Of a stretch of DNA of 19,489 nucleotides, positions 1-6,045 are shown one piece after another. The DNA is from an uncultured Sphingobacteriaceae bacterium (GTDB taxonomy: Bacteria; Bacteroidota; Bacteroidia; Sphingobacteriales; Sphingobacteriaceae), in assembly GCA_946887045.1 (NCBI GenBank), contig CAMPKC010000070.1:1-19489 (forward strand), written 5' to 3'. Within the stretch, counting starts at the first letter, position 1, and each line of letters begins with the position of its first letter. The translations under genes and the position numbers were made by a program. The notes below the pieces were generated by a model. It made no database searches. It saw only the letters and a list, made by a program, of their open reading frames with translations, and was not told the origin of the DNA.

Positions 1-2
1 TT

Positions 3-41
3 GCAACCGAGGCAGGTTGGTATCTGCCCTTTAAGATGTAA
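3..41 (+). CDS. C-terminal end of a SusD/RagB-family lipoprotein (partial, 5' part outside window)
   Basis: Reading frame 3 from the first base gives ATEAGWYLPFKM and then TAA at 39-41. The SusD-like protein that ends this window at 19258 finishes with NEANWYLPFKL. The shared EA-x-WYLPFK ending in the same position before a stop suggests that the window opens on the last 12 codons of a related SusD-family gene. SusD-family proteins often end in a short W-x-L-P segment at the C-terminus. A strong hairpin terminator follows 15 nt after the stop, which fits the end of an operon. Only 12 residues are visible, so family assignment rests on this match alone; a chance match is possible but unlikely. 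Confidence 0.6.
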   Translation, partial: ATEAGWYLPFKM

Positions 42-55
42 TAAAACTGTCTTTT

Positions 56-97
56 ATAAATTCCAAAAGTTCTGAGCTTTTGGAATTTATTTCTTTG
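56..97 (+). terminator. Strong hairpin terminator after the upstream SusD-family gene
   Basis: A perfect 14-bp inverted repeat (56-69 with 77-90) has a 7-nt loop. The stem is AT-rich (ATAAATTCCAAAAG) and is followed by a T-rich stretch (TTTATTTCTTT). On the opposite strand it is flanked by AAAAGACAG rather than a clean U-run, so it most likely terminates rightward transcription arriving from the partial gene at 3-41. Confidence 0.75.
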
Positions 98-406
98 CTA
101 CCTAACCAGTTTATATCTATTCTCTCCCCATTAAAAGTTTAACAGAGTTTAATATTCAAATTCTGCTTTTATTTCCATCTCCGAGTTCTTCATATAAAGC
201 TCTGACGCTGCTTTTCATGTGTTAAAGCATAGAGGATTAATTCAGCTTTGCGAAAATTCACTAAATTGCATGTGTTCTTTCTTTTAACATGCACCAGAAT
301 CAAGTGACTTTGCTTTGCCATTTGTTGGTTTGGGCTGTTTAATAGAATTAGAAAACAAGAGTTGTTACTAAATTTCATCTTTAATACTTACTTCGGAGCA
401 CTTAAT
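91..406. other. Spacer before the two-component operon
   Basis: No convincing gene is present. A 62-codon minus-strand frame at 190-378 overlaps the regulator's upstream region and has no recognisable features. The heptamer AGTTTAA occurs twice, 10 bp apart (136-142 and 146-152), which loosely resembles a direct-repeat site for an OmpR-type regulator and could be an autoregulatory site; this is weak. I see no clear TTTG/TAnnTTTG promoter pair. The regulator's promoter probably lies between about 130 and 380. Confidence 0.4.
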
Positions 407-1093
407 ATGTCACTAGCCAAAATCCTACTTTTAGAAGATGATACTACAATGGCCTCAGAGGTAAAACTATTTCTTGAAAATCAAGAATATGAATGCTGCG
501 TGGTGCACGATGGCGCATTGTTATTCAAAGAGGATTTAAAACAAGTCGACTTATACTTGTTAGATATTAATGTGCCGACATATAACGGAATGCAGGTGTG
601 TAAGAAGATAAGGGAATATGATAAGGCAAGTCCCATTTTGATGTTGACTGCCTATGGTGCCGTTGCTGATAAGGTAAAAGCCCTCGAATTTGGCGCTGAT
701 GACTATTTGGTAAAGCCCTTTCATTTTGAAGAACTGCTTGCCAGAGTAAAAGCTTTGTTGAGGAGAAGTAAAGCAGGTGATGAGAATGATATCACTTATA
801 AAATTGAAGACTTGCTGATTAATACTACTCAGATGTCTGTATCAAGAGGTGATAAGAAAATATCGCTTACGCCGAAGGAATATAAGTTACTGGAGTTATT
901 AGCCGCCTCGAACGGCAGAATCGTTTCAAAGCAGCTTATTGCATCAAAAGTTTGGGATGCAAACTTTGAAACGGGGACGAATACTATTGAGGTTTATATC
1001 AATTTTTTGCGGTCAAAAGTTGACAAGGGCTTTGGTCATAAGCTGATTCATACTAAGCCGGGGTATGGGTATTACCTGAAACGTTTGGATTAG
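407..1093 (+). CDS. OmpR/PhoB-family two-component response regulator
   Basis: This 228-residue transcription factor has an N-terminal receiver domain (about 5-120) and a C-terminal winged-helix DNA-binding domain (about 130-226). The receiver has the complete phosphorylation set: acidic pair D11/D12, phospho-acceptor D53 in LLDINVP, T81 in LTAYGA and K103 in LVKPF. The effector domain contains the typical TPKEYKLLELL start and a TNTIEVYINFLRSKV recognition helix, followed by the wing GYGYYL. I chose ATG 407 over an in-frame TTG at 362 because GGAG sits 8 nt upstream and the protein then begins directly before the first beta strand. The sensor kinase gene begins 1 nt after the stop, so the two are almost certainly translated together. 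The domain type matches the CusR/QseB/PmrA group, and the tandem repeat at 2649-2670 has the form those regulators bind. The stimulus is unknown. Confidence 0.93.
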   Translation: MSLAKILLLEDDTTMASEVKLFLENQEYECCVVHDGALLFKEDLKQVDLYLLDINVPTYNGMQVCKKIREYDKASPILMLTAYGAVADKVKALEFGADDYLVKPFHFEELLARVKALLRRSKAGDENDITYKIEDLLINTTQMSVSRGDKKISLTPKEYKLLELLAASNGRIVSKQLIASKVWDANFETGTNTIEVYINFLRSKVDKGFGHKLIHTKPGYGYYLKRLD

Positions 1094-1094
1094 C

Positions 1095-2462
1095 ATGAAT
1101 TTAAAACAGCGCTTTTCTTTTATTTTTAGCCTGCTATTTTCTTTGCTGCTGGGTGCGGTACTCGTGGCTGTTTTTTTCCTGTTTGCAAATTTCCGGAGAA
1201 TGGAGTTTAGGTCGCGGCTCGTTCAACGCGCAGAAACTACTGTTAAATTTCTGGTCGGAGTAAAAGGCATTGATATCAGGCTGCTGGAACTCTTTGACAA
1301 GAACCGTGTAAACAAATTGTATAATGAGAAGACAACGGTTTATGATGAGGAGCTTCAGCGTCTTTATACCAGTAATAACAACTATATGTTCAACTGGAAT
1401 AAGGAGGACTTCGAGGAAATTAATCGGGGGGAGATAGTTTATAAAGCGAAAGAAGAATTTGATGTGATAGGGATGAAATTTAAGTATGGCGATAAGATCT
1501 ATTACGTTTTAACCTCTGCCGAAGATCGCCTGGATAATCCATACCTAGCATATCTTAAATACTTATTATTTGCCGCTTTCCTGTTTGGAACCACATCGGT
1601 TTGGACACTGTCGTACTACCTCAGTAAGGCTAGTCTTAAGCCACTGGATAAAGTCAGGAATGAAATTCAGGAAATCACAGATAAGAACCTGAAAAAAAGG
1701 ATTTCTCTGTCGAATGCAGATGATGAAATTAACGAGTTATCGCGGTCTTTTAATCAAATGATGGACAGAATCGACAACGCTTACCAACGTCAGAAAGAAT
1801 TCACCGGAAATGCTTCACATGAGCTAAGAACCCCAATAGCAAGAGTAACGGCCCAGCTGGAAAATATGCTTCATCAGCGAACACTTGATAACGGGCTTAG
1901 GAAAGGACTTAAAGCAGTTTCGAAAGATATATACCAGTTGTCAGATATTGTGACATCTCTCCTCGTGTTATCAGAGATTGATAATTCTGATAAATTACTT
2001 GAAAAAATAAGGCTCGATGAGATAATATTCGATCAGGCTGCGCAACTCTCTGCAATGGATGCCGACTTTAGATTTCAATTTGAAATAGAAGGTGATATCG
2101 GAGATGATGAAAATCTTAATGTAGACGGCGATGAAATTCTTTTAAAATTGGTTTTTAGGAATCTCTTCAAAAATGCGTACATGTATTCGGATAACAAGTC
2201 TGTAAACTGTATTCTTACCCTAAATCCCGATAACATTCAGATTATTATAAGCAATACGGGAAAAACGCCCCAACTTACAGATACATCTGCCTTGTTCAAT
2301 ACCTTTGTTCGGGGCAGCAATGTTACCGACAAGACCGGTAGTGGTGTAGGTTTAAGTATTGTTAAACGTATTCTGCAATACCATAATGGCACAATAGAAT
2401 ATCTTATCCCAGCCGACAACGTAAATCAATTGAAAATCTGCTTTACTAAAAAGTCTTCCTAA
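1095..2462 (+). CDS. Membrane sensor histidine kinase partnered with the preceding regulator
   Basis: A 455-residue inner-membrane kinase. Order: transmembrane helix 1 (about 12-32), a periplasmic sensor segment of about 120 residues, transmembrane helix 2 (about 156-176), HAMP linker (about 177-230), HisKA dimerisation helix with phospho-histidine H242 in ASHELRTP, then an HATPase_c domain. The N box is RNLFKNAYMYS (N356, N360) and the glycine-rich lid is TGSGVGLSIVKR (415 onward). In the G1 position the usual Asp is Asn (ISNTG), a variant seen in active kinases of this class. The periplasmic segment matches no sensor family I recognise, so the ligand cannot be predicted. The 1-nt spacing from the regulator implies a cognate pair. 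Confidence 0.92.
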   Translation: MNLKQRFSFIFSLLFSLLLGAVLVAVFFLFANFRRMEFRSRLVQRAETTVKFLVGVKGIDIRLLELFDKNRVNKLYNEKTTVYDEELQRLYTSNNNYMFNWNKEDFEEINRGEIVYKAKEEFDVIGMKFKYGDKIYYVLTSAEDRLDNPYLAYLKYLLFAAFLFGTTSVWTLSYYLSKASLKPLDKVRNEIQEITDKNLKKRISLSNADDEINELSRSFNQMMDRIDNAYQRQKEFTGNASHELRTPIARVTAQLENMLHQRTLDNGLRKGLKAVSKDIYQLSDIVTSLLVLSEIDNSDKLLEKIRLDEIIFDQAAQLSAMDADFRFQFEIEGDIGDDENLNVDGDEILLKLVFRNLFKNAYMYSDNKSVNCILTLNPDNIQIIISNTGKTPQLTDTSALFNTFVRGSNVTDKTGSGVGLSIVKRILQYHNGTIEYLIPADNVNQLKICFTKKSS

Positions 2463-2648
2463 CTGTTCTGATTCGATATGAGGTTTCATTCCTCCAGTTG
2501 TCCCTCGCCATTTAAACAAGCATTGAAATCTTTCTGCCCATTCTGAGAAGATATCTTTTCTTAGTCTAATCTCTCCTTCTCCTTCCGGATCCCGATTTCT
2601 GTACAGAGCTCTTTTATTAAAAAGGTAAATCCAGCTTAATGACTCCTC

Positions 2649-2670
2649 TGATTTTAAGGTGATTTTAAGG
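2649..2670 (+). promoter_or_regulatory. Tandem 11-bp repeat, candidate response-regulator operator (PmrA-like)
   Basis: Two exact copies of TGATTTTAAGG lie head to tail (2649-2659, 2660-2670), giving TTTAAG-GTGAT-TTTAAG. Direct repeats with an 11-bp period are how OmpR-family dimers bind DNA, and HTTAAG-N5-HTTAAG is the established PmrA/BasR box. The site sits 100 nt upstream of the small gene at 2770 and 190 nt downstream of the kinase gene. CATATTTG (2680-2687), close to the Bacteroidota -7 element TAnnTTTG, starts 10 nt after the repeat. That would put the repeat over the -35 region, as for an activator. The repeat is seen directly; its use by the 407-1093 regulator is inference. Confidence 0.6.
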
Positions 2671-2679
2671 TCGCGCCTG

Positions 2680-2687
2680 CATATTTG
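2680..2687 (+). promoter_or_regulatory. Possible -7 element for the small gene at 2770
   Basis: CATATTTG matches the Bacteroidota -7 consensus TAnnTTTG except for its first base. No TTTG -33 element lies 19-21 nt upstream; that space is filled by the tandem repeat, which would fit an activator-dependent promoter. A second imperfect box, AACCTTTG, lies at 2735-2742, so the start site is uncertain. Confidence 0.3.
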
Positions 2688-2769
2688 ATATAAACCGATT
2701 GATTTAGCCAACACAATTCTAGCTAGCCAATGATAACCTTTGAACTTGAGGATTTAATTTATTCTAAGT

Positions 2770-3108
2770 ATGGGCATTAAAACTAAAGTGACTACTCCAG
2801 ACAATTTTGCCAAAACCTTTTCTTACGAGGTTTTAATGAAAAGAGCATTCAATGCTTCCGATAACCAAAAGCTTCATATTCATAGATCGAATATGGAAAA
2901 TTTACTTGCCGCAGAAATTCGAAGGGTAGAACAATTAGAAAGGGTAAGAGAATATATCGATTCGGCTTTAGATCGATTGATAGCTCGCAATACGGCTGAT
3001 TATGATATGGCAAAATTAGAGGCATTGAAAGATAAGGTCAGAAACGCCTCATTTTCCCACGAGTTAATGCATATTATTAACGAAGCGTTATTTATAACCG
3101 ACAACTAA
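2770..3108 (+). CDS. Small helical protein of unknown function
   Basis: I do not recognise a family. The 112-residue product has no signal peptide or membrane segment and is predicted cytosolic. It is rich in charged residues, and from about residue 35 on the pattern suggests amphipathic helices (AAEIRRVEQLERVREYIDSA, then ALDRLIARN and KLEALKDKVRN). It ends in SHELMHIINEALFITDN. ATG 2770 has only a distant purine tract (GAGGA, about 17 nt upstream), as is usual in Bacteroidota. It lies directly downstream of the candidate operator at 2649-2670, so it is the most likely target of the adjacent two-component system. A U-tract hairpin follows at about 3140. Even composition and length support a real gene, but function is unknown. 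Confidence 0.7.
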   Translation: MGIKTKVTTPDNFAKTFSYEVLMKRAFNASDNQKLHIHRSNMENLLAAEIRRVEQLERVREYIDSALDRLIARNTADYDMAKLEALKDKVRNASFSHELMHIINEALFITDN

Positions 3109-3139
3109 TTTAAAGCATCCGTTTACCTGCAATCGTGTT

Positions 3140-3169
3140 GCCCAAGCCGTGGGTTCTTTTATTTTTTTT
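3140..3169 (+). terminator. Probable terminator of the small gene
   Basis: A short stem CCCA-AGCCG-TGGG (3141-3153, extendable by one G-U pair) is followed directly by TTCTTTTATTTTTTTT. The stem is short but the U-tract is long. A second small hairpin, GCAACC/GGTTGC (3172-3177 with 3191-3196), lies just beyond it. Confidence 0.5.
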
Positions 3170-3652
3170 ACGCAACCCCTTGTAATCATAGGTTGCCTAA
3201 TCTTCCTTGCGATTTTTTTTCTAATCTTTCCAATTAGCTTATTTACGGGCTTTGCCCATTCTTGATATTTTACACTAAGTGTGTAATTTAATCGATACAT
3301 TCCAACGCAGATCTTTCCTCGGTCCGGTTTGCAGCGGGATTGGTTTTCTCGCCCTCATGCAGAATGCTGACTATAAAGTTCCATTTCTTCTCCCCAGCCT
3401 GACTTTTTTAAAAACCCCTCTATGATTTCTTTTTTACTAAAAATTTGATACGTGTATTGTAATAATGACAGTTTTTACTCTGATTTATTGTTTGTTATAC
3501 GCTCATTGGATAATACGAAAAATTTTAAAATTTTATGCATGATGGTACAGGATGGGATATATGGCATTACAGGACACTACAGGTTGCTGTCGCCTTCGGA
3601 TGCTGGTAACTTGCATAAATATAAACAAGGCTAATCTTACACTAAGCTTTAG
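3170..3652. other. Long spacer without a supported gene
   Basis: No gene is convincing in this part of the 694-nt gap. Two frames were considered: a basic 70-codon minus-strand frame (3088-3300), which overlaps the end of the small gene, and a 60-codon + strand frame (3452-3634) with a GTG start. Neither has family features. A short palindrome TTACAC-TAAGT-GTGTAA lies at 3270-3286, and the decamer TTACACTAAG recurs at 3637-3646 just before the candidate operon promoter. A 10-mer repeated once in this length of AT-rich DNA may be chance. Confidence 0.4.
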
Positions 3653-3684
3653 TTTGAACCCAATTTTTAAACCCATTATATTAT
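3653..3684 (+). promoter_or_regulatory. Candidate promoter of the FAS1-SusCD operon
   Basis: TTTG (3653-3656), a 20-nt spacer and TATATTAT (3677-3684) fit the Bacteroidota housekeeping promoter (TTTG, 19-21 nt, TAnnTTTG) in spacing and in the -33 and TAnnTT parts, with the final TG replaced by AT. Transcription would start near 3690, leaving a leader of about 113 nt before ATG 3803. It is the best match I found in the spacer. Confidence 0.45.
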
Positions 3685-3689
3685 AGACT

Positions 3690-3761
3690 ATGGCAAGACC
3701 TTTACTTTCTTTTCTCCCTTCATCTTTTCGTTCAGGACTAATGAAGGCAGCGAAATTCTAA
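3690..3761 (+). CDS. Possible 23-codon leader ORF before the operon
   Basis: ATG 3690 opens a 23-codon frame ending TAA 3759-3761, reading MARPLLSFLPSSF and then RSGLMKAAKF. It begins almost exactly where the candidate promoter would start transcription and would therefore be leaderless or nearly so. It has no ribosome-binding sequence and no recognisable attenuator hairpin after it. A frame this short can easily occur by chance; I list it only because of its position. Confidence 0.2.
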   Translation: MARPLLSFLPSSFRSGLMKAAKF

Positions 3762-3802
3762 TAAAGCTTAACCAATACTTTTTACATATCAATACAATTT
3801 AT

Positions 3803-6031
3803 ATGAAGAGAACTATAAATGGCCTTTTGTGCTTTTTATCATTAGCCCTGTTATTTTCTGCCTGCCAGAAAAAGGATTGGGATGAATATTATGGCCGACC
3901 ATCGGACCTGGCTCCTCCGATTTACCAGCAATTGCAGGCAAAGGGAAATTTTACGAATCTTTTAGCTGTAATTGATAAGTCTGGTTATAAAGATATTCTT
4001 GGAAAATCTGGCTCATGGACAATGTTTGCTCCCAATGATGCAGCCTTCGAAAAATACTTTCAGGAGAACAATATTTCAAGTGTAAATGAAATAGATGCCG
4101 AGACTGCAAAAAAAATTGCTCTGTACGGCCTGGTATATAACCCTTACCGTAAAGATCAGCTAAGCTTCTTTCAAACTTCTGCTGGCCCTGATACCAACGG
4201 CTCTTTCAGGAGAAAAACAGCGTATTACGATTTTGTATATACAGAAAATGGTAAAAAAGTTGTCAATAGCAGTCGTAATGGTGTAAACTATGTAGCGGGC
4301 GAAAATAACAATAAGCATATCCCATATTTTATTGATGAATATTTAACCGCCAATAACATCGCACCAGGCGATTATTCCAAGTTTTATCCCGGCAAAACTT
4401 TCGCCGGATTTCATGTAGGGAAAGCAAAAGTAGTTACAGCGGATATTCCGGCTGAAAATGGTGTAATACATGAAATTGATGAGGTAATAGAGGCGCTGCC
4501 AAACGTAGACCAGTACCTGGCAAACAAGGCAGAATACAGTCATTTCAAAGCATTACTGGATCAATTTGTGACTTATGTTCCAAATGCCGACTTCACCAAA
4601 CGTTATCAGGCGCTTACCGGAAGCGCCGATTCGGTATTCATAAAATCATATCAGTCCCTCGTTTTTGCACCGAATAATGAAGGATATATGGGAGGACAAA
4701 CAGACGCTCAGAATATGTCCTGGTCGATTGCAGTTCCGCGGAATGCAGAACTCGATGCATATGTGGCCGACCTTTTAAAGTATTATGGAGGAGCTTTCAG
4801 TAACGCGCCGGCGTCGGTATTAATCGATTTTATCAATTCTCATATGTGGATTTCGCCGCTGTGGCCATCCGGTTTGCAAGACATCGAAAATTCCCAGTTA
4901 GAGGTTGCCACATTCTCGGAAGCTGATGTCATAGAAAATAAGGTGTTGAGCAATGCAAACTTTTTCGGCTTAAGCAAACCTCACGAGGCTAATGTGTTTC
5001 GGACTGTTTATGGTCATGCCTACTTGAATCCCGCCTATTTGTGGATGACCAGAGCGATTAATGGTAATGCAGATGTACGCGATTTTTTAATTGCTCCTAA
5101 AATTAATACATCTGTCTTTCTTATATCAAATGAAGATTTAGTAGATGCCGGTTATGGTTATGATGAAAATACAAGTCAATGGGGTTATGCTAAGCCAGGC
5201 TCCGGAGTTTCCATTAGTTATGGCGCTCAGGCAGGTGCTTCATTAAACCGCTTAATTCGTACATCTGTTCTTAAAGAAAAGATCGAAAGTTTTGCCGGTT
5301 CAGGCATTATAGAGGCATTTAATGGAGAGTACATAAAATTCAAGACCAATAAGCTTTATGCAAGCGGAAATGTAGCTGAAGGTACTGAGGTTTCGATTAC
5401 AGAAACCAGAGAAGCTGTTAATGGAAATGCCTATGTTACTAATGGCATGTTGAAATTTGCGGAGGACAATATAAACCTGGGCTACACCTTAAAGACACTT
5501 GCTAACTCATCCGATCCACTTGTCCGAAACAGCTACTCGCATTTTTACAAATATTTAGAAGGATCTTCTTTATGGACCAATGCTTCAAAGACGCTGATAG
5601 ATGGTGTTGAACTGGGTGCATTTTACACCATGTTTGTTCCCACAAACGCTGCGATAGAAGAAGCAGTTAAAGCCGGCAGATTGCCCGGCGATGCTATAAC
5701 TGGGATCCCGAGTTTCTCGGCAGGAAGCCAGTCCGCTGCTCAGAAAGCCGCTGTAGAAAGAATGATTAAGTATTCAATTATGAATATGCCGGTGAATTCT
5801 TCTGTGGCCGTTGATGGTAAAAAGGATGGCAATTTTACGACCATACTAAAAAATGCTGTCAATGAATCGAGGATTCTTAGAGTAAGATATGCTCCGAATA
5901 AAGCGCCGGCTTCAATGGAGCTTGTAGATGACTCCGCGAATCCAAATGTTGCTACCGTGAATGTAGAACTCAGCAATAACCTGAGCAACCGGGCGCTTAT
6001 ACATTCCATTAACAAAGTCTTGAAATTCTAG
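3803..6031 (+). CDS. Four-repeat FAS1 (fasciclin) surface lipoprotein
   Basis: A 742-residue lipoprotein. The signal peptide ends in LFSAC with lipidated C21, followed by QKKDWDE, which matches the K/D/E-rich surface export signal of Bacteroidota. Repeat 1 (about 45-235) is canonical FAS1, with the H1 box WTMFAPNDAAF (72 onward) and the H2 box NGVIHEIDEVI (219 onward). Repeat 2 (about 245-400) is looser, with LVFAPNNEGY and VLSNANFFGL at 381. Repeat 3 (about 420-550) is the most degenerate, with SVFLISNEDL and AYVTNGMLKF. Repeat 4 (about 555-742) is clear, with FYTMFVPTNAAI at 607 and a final ALIHSINKVLKF. FAS1 domains mediate adhesion and protein or glycan contacts. As first gene of the operon, 14 nt before a SusC gene, it is probably a surface partner of the importer. 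No enzymatic motif is visible. There is no Shine-Dalgarno sequence before ATG 3803. Confidence 0.9.
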   Translation: MKRTINGLLCFLSLALLFSACQKKDWDEYYGRPSDLAPPIYQQLQAKGNFTNLLAVIDKSGYKDILGKSGSWTMFAPNDAAFEKYFQENNISSVNEIDAETAKKIALYGLVYNPYRKDQLSFFQTSAGPDTNGSFRRKTAYYDFVYTENGKKVVNSSRNGVNYVAGENNNKHIPYFIDEYLTANNIAPGDYSKFYPGKTFAGFHVGKAKVVTADIPAENGVIHEIDEVIEALPNVDQYLANKAEYSHFKALLDQFVTYVPNADFTKRYQALTGSADSVFIKSYQSLVFAPNNEGYMGGQTDAQNMSWSIAVPRNAELDAYVADLLKYYGGAFSNAPASVLIDFINSHMWISPLWPSGLQDIENSQLEVATFSEADVIENKVLSNANFFGLSKPHEANVFRTVYGHAYLNPAYLWMTRAINGNADVRDFLIAPKINTSVFLISNEDLVDAGYGYDENTSQWGYAKPGSGVSISYGAQAGASLNRLIRTSVLKEKIESFAGSGIIEAFNGEYIKFKTNKLYASGNVAEGTEVSITETREAVNGNAYVTNGMLKFAEDNINLGYTLKTLANSSDPLVRNSYSHFYKYLEGSSLWTNASKTLIDGVELGAFYTMFVPTNAAIEEAVKAGRLPGDAITGIPSFSAGSQSAAQKAAVERMIKYSIMNMPVNSSVAVDGKKDGNFTTILKNAVNESRILRVRYAPNKAPASMELVDDSANPNVATVNVELSNNLSNRALIHSINKVLKF

Positions 6032-6045
6032 CTAACTATAAAGAA

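Larger units (their letters stand above)
2463..2769. other. Spacer between kinase and small gene, with candidate operator
   Basis: There is no supported gene on the + strand. A 120-codon minus-strand frame (2352-2714) runs through here but overlaps the 3' end of the kinase gene and lacks family features, so it is not called. Its portion between 2463 and 2600 reads as an unusually protein-like stretch (WAERFQCLFKWRGTTGGM), which could reflect a decayed gene or an intergenic repeat. The right half holds the tandem repeat and a promoter-like TTTG box listed separately. Confidence 0.4.

Noticed and set aside
136..152. AGTTTAA pair, 10 bp apart, as an autoregulatory site
   Set aside because: Short, period 10 rather than 11 and different from the TTTAAG box at 2649-2670; too weak to call.
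190..378. 62-codon minus-strand frame before the response regulator
   Set aside because: No family features or ribosome-binding context; lies in the region expected to hold the regulator's promoter.
2352..2714. 120-codon minus-strand frame as a gene
   Set aside because: Overlaps 111 nt of the well-supported kinase gene and covers the candidate operator; no recognisable domain. Kept only as a low-interest remnant or repeat question.
3088..3300. Basic 70-codon minus-strand frame
   Set aside because: Overlaps the end of the small gene, runs through its terminator, and its Lys/Arg richness follows from the T-rich + strand.
3452..3634. 60-codon + strand frame with GTG start
   Set aside because: Weak start, no ribosome-binding site, no protein features; within AT-rich spacer.
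3270..3646. Decamer TTACACTAAG occurring at 3270 and 3637
   Set aside because: One repeated 10-mer is near chance expectation in ~700 nt of AT-rich DNA; not called as an operator pair.
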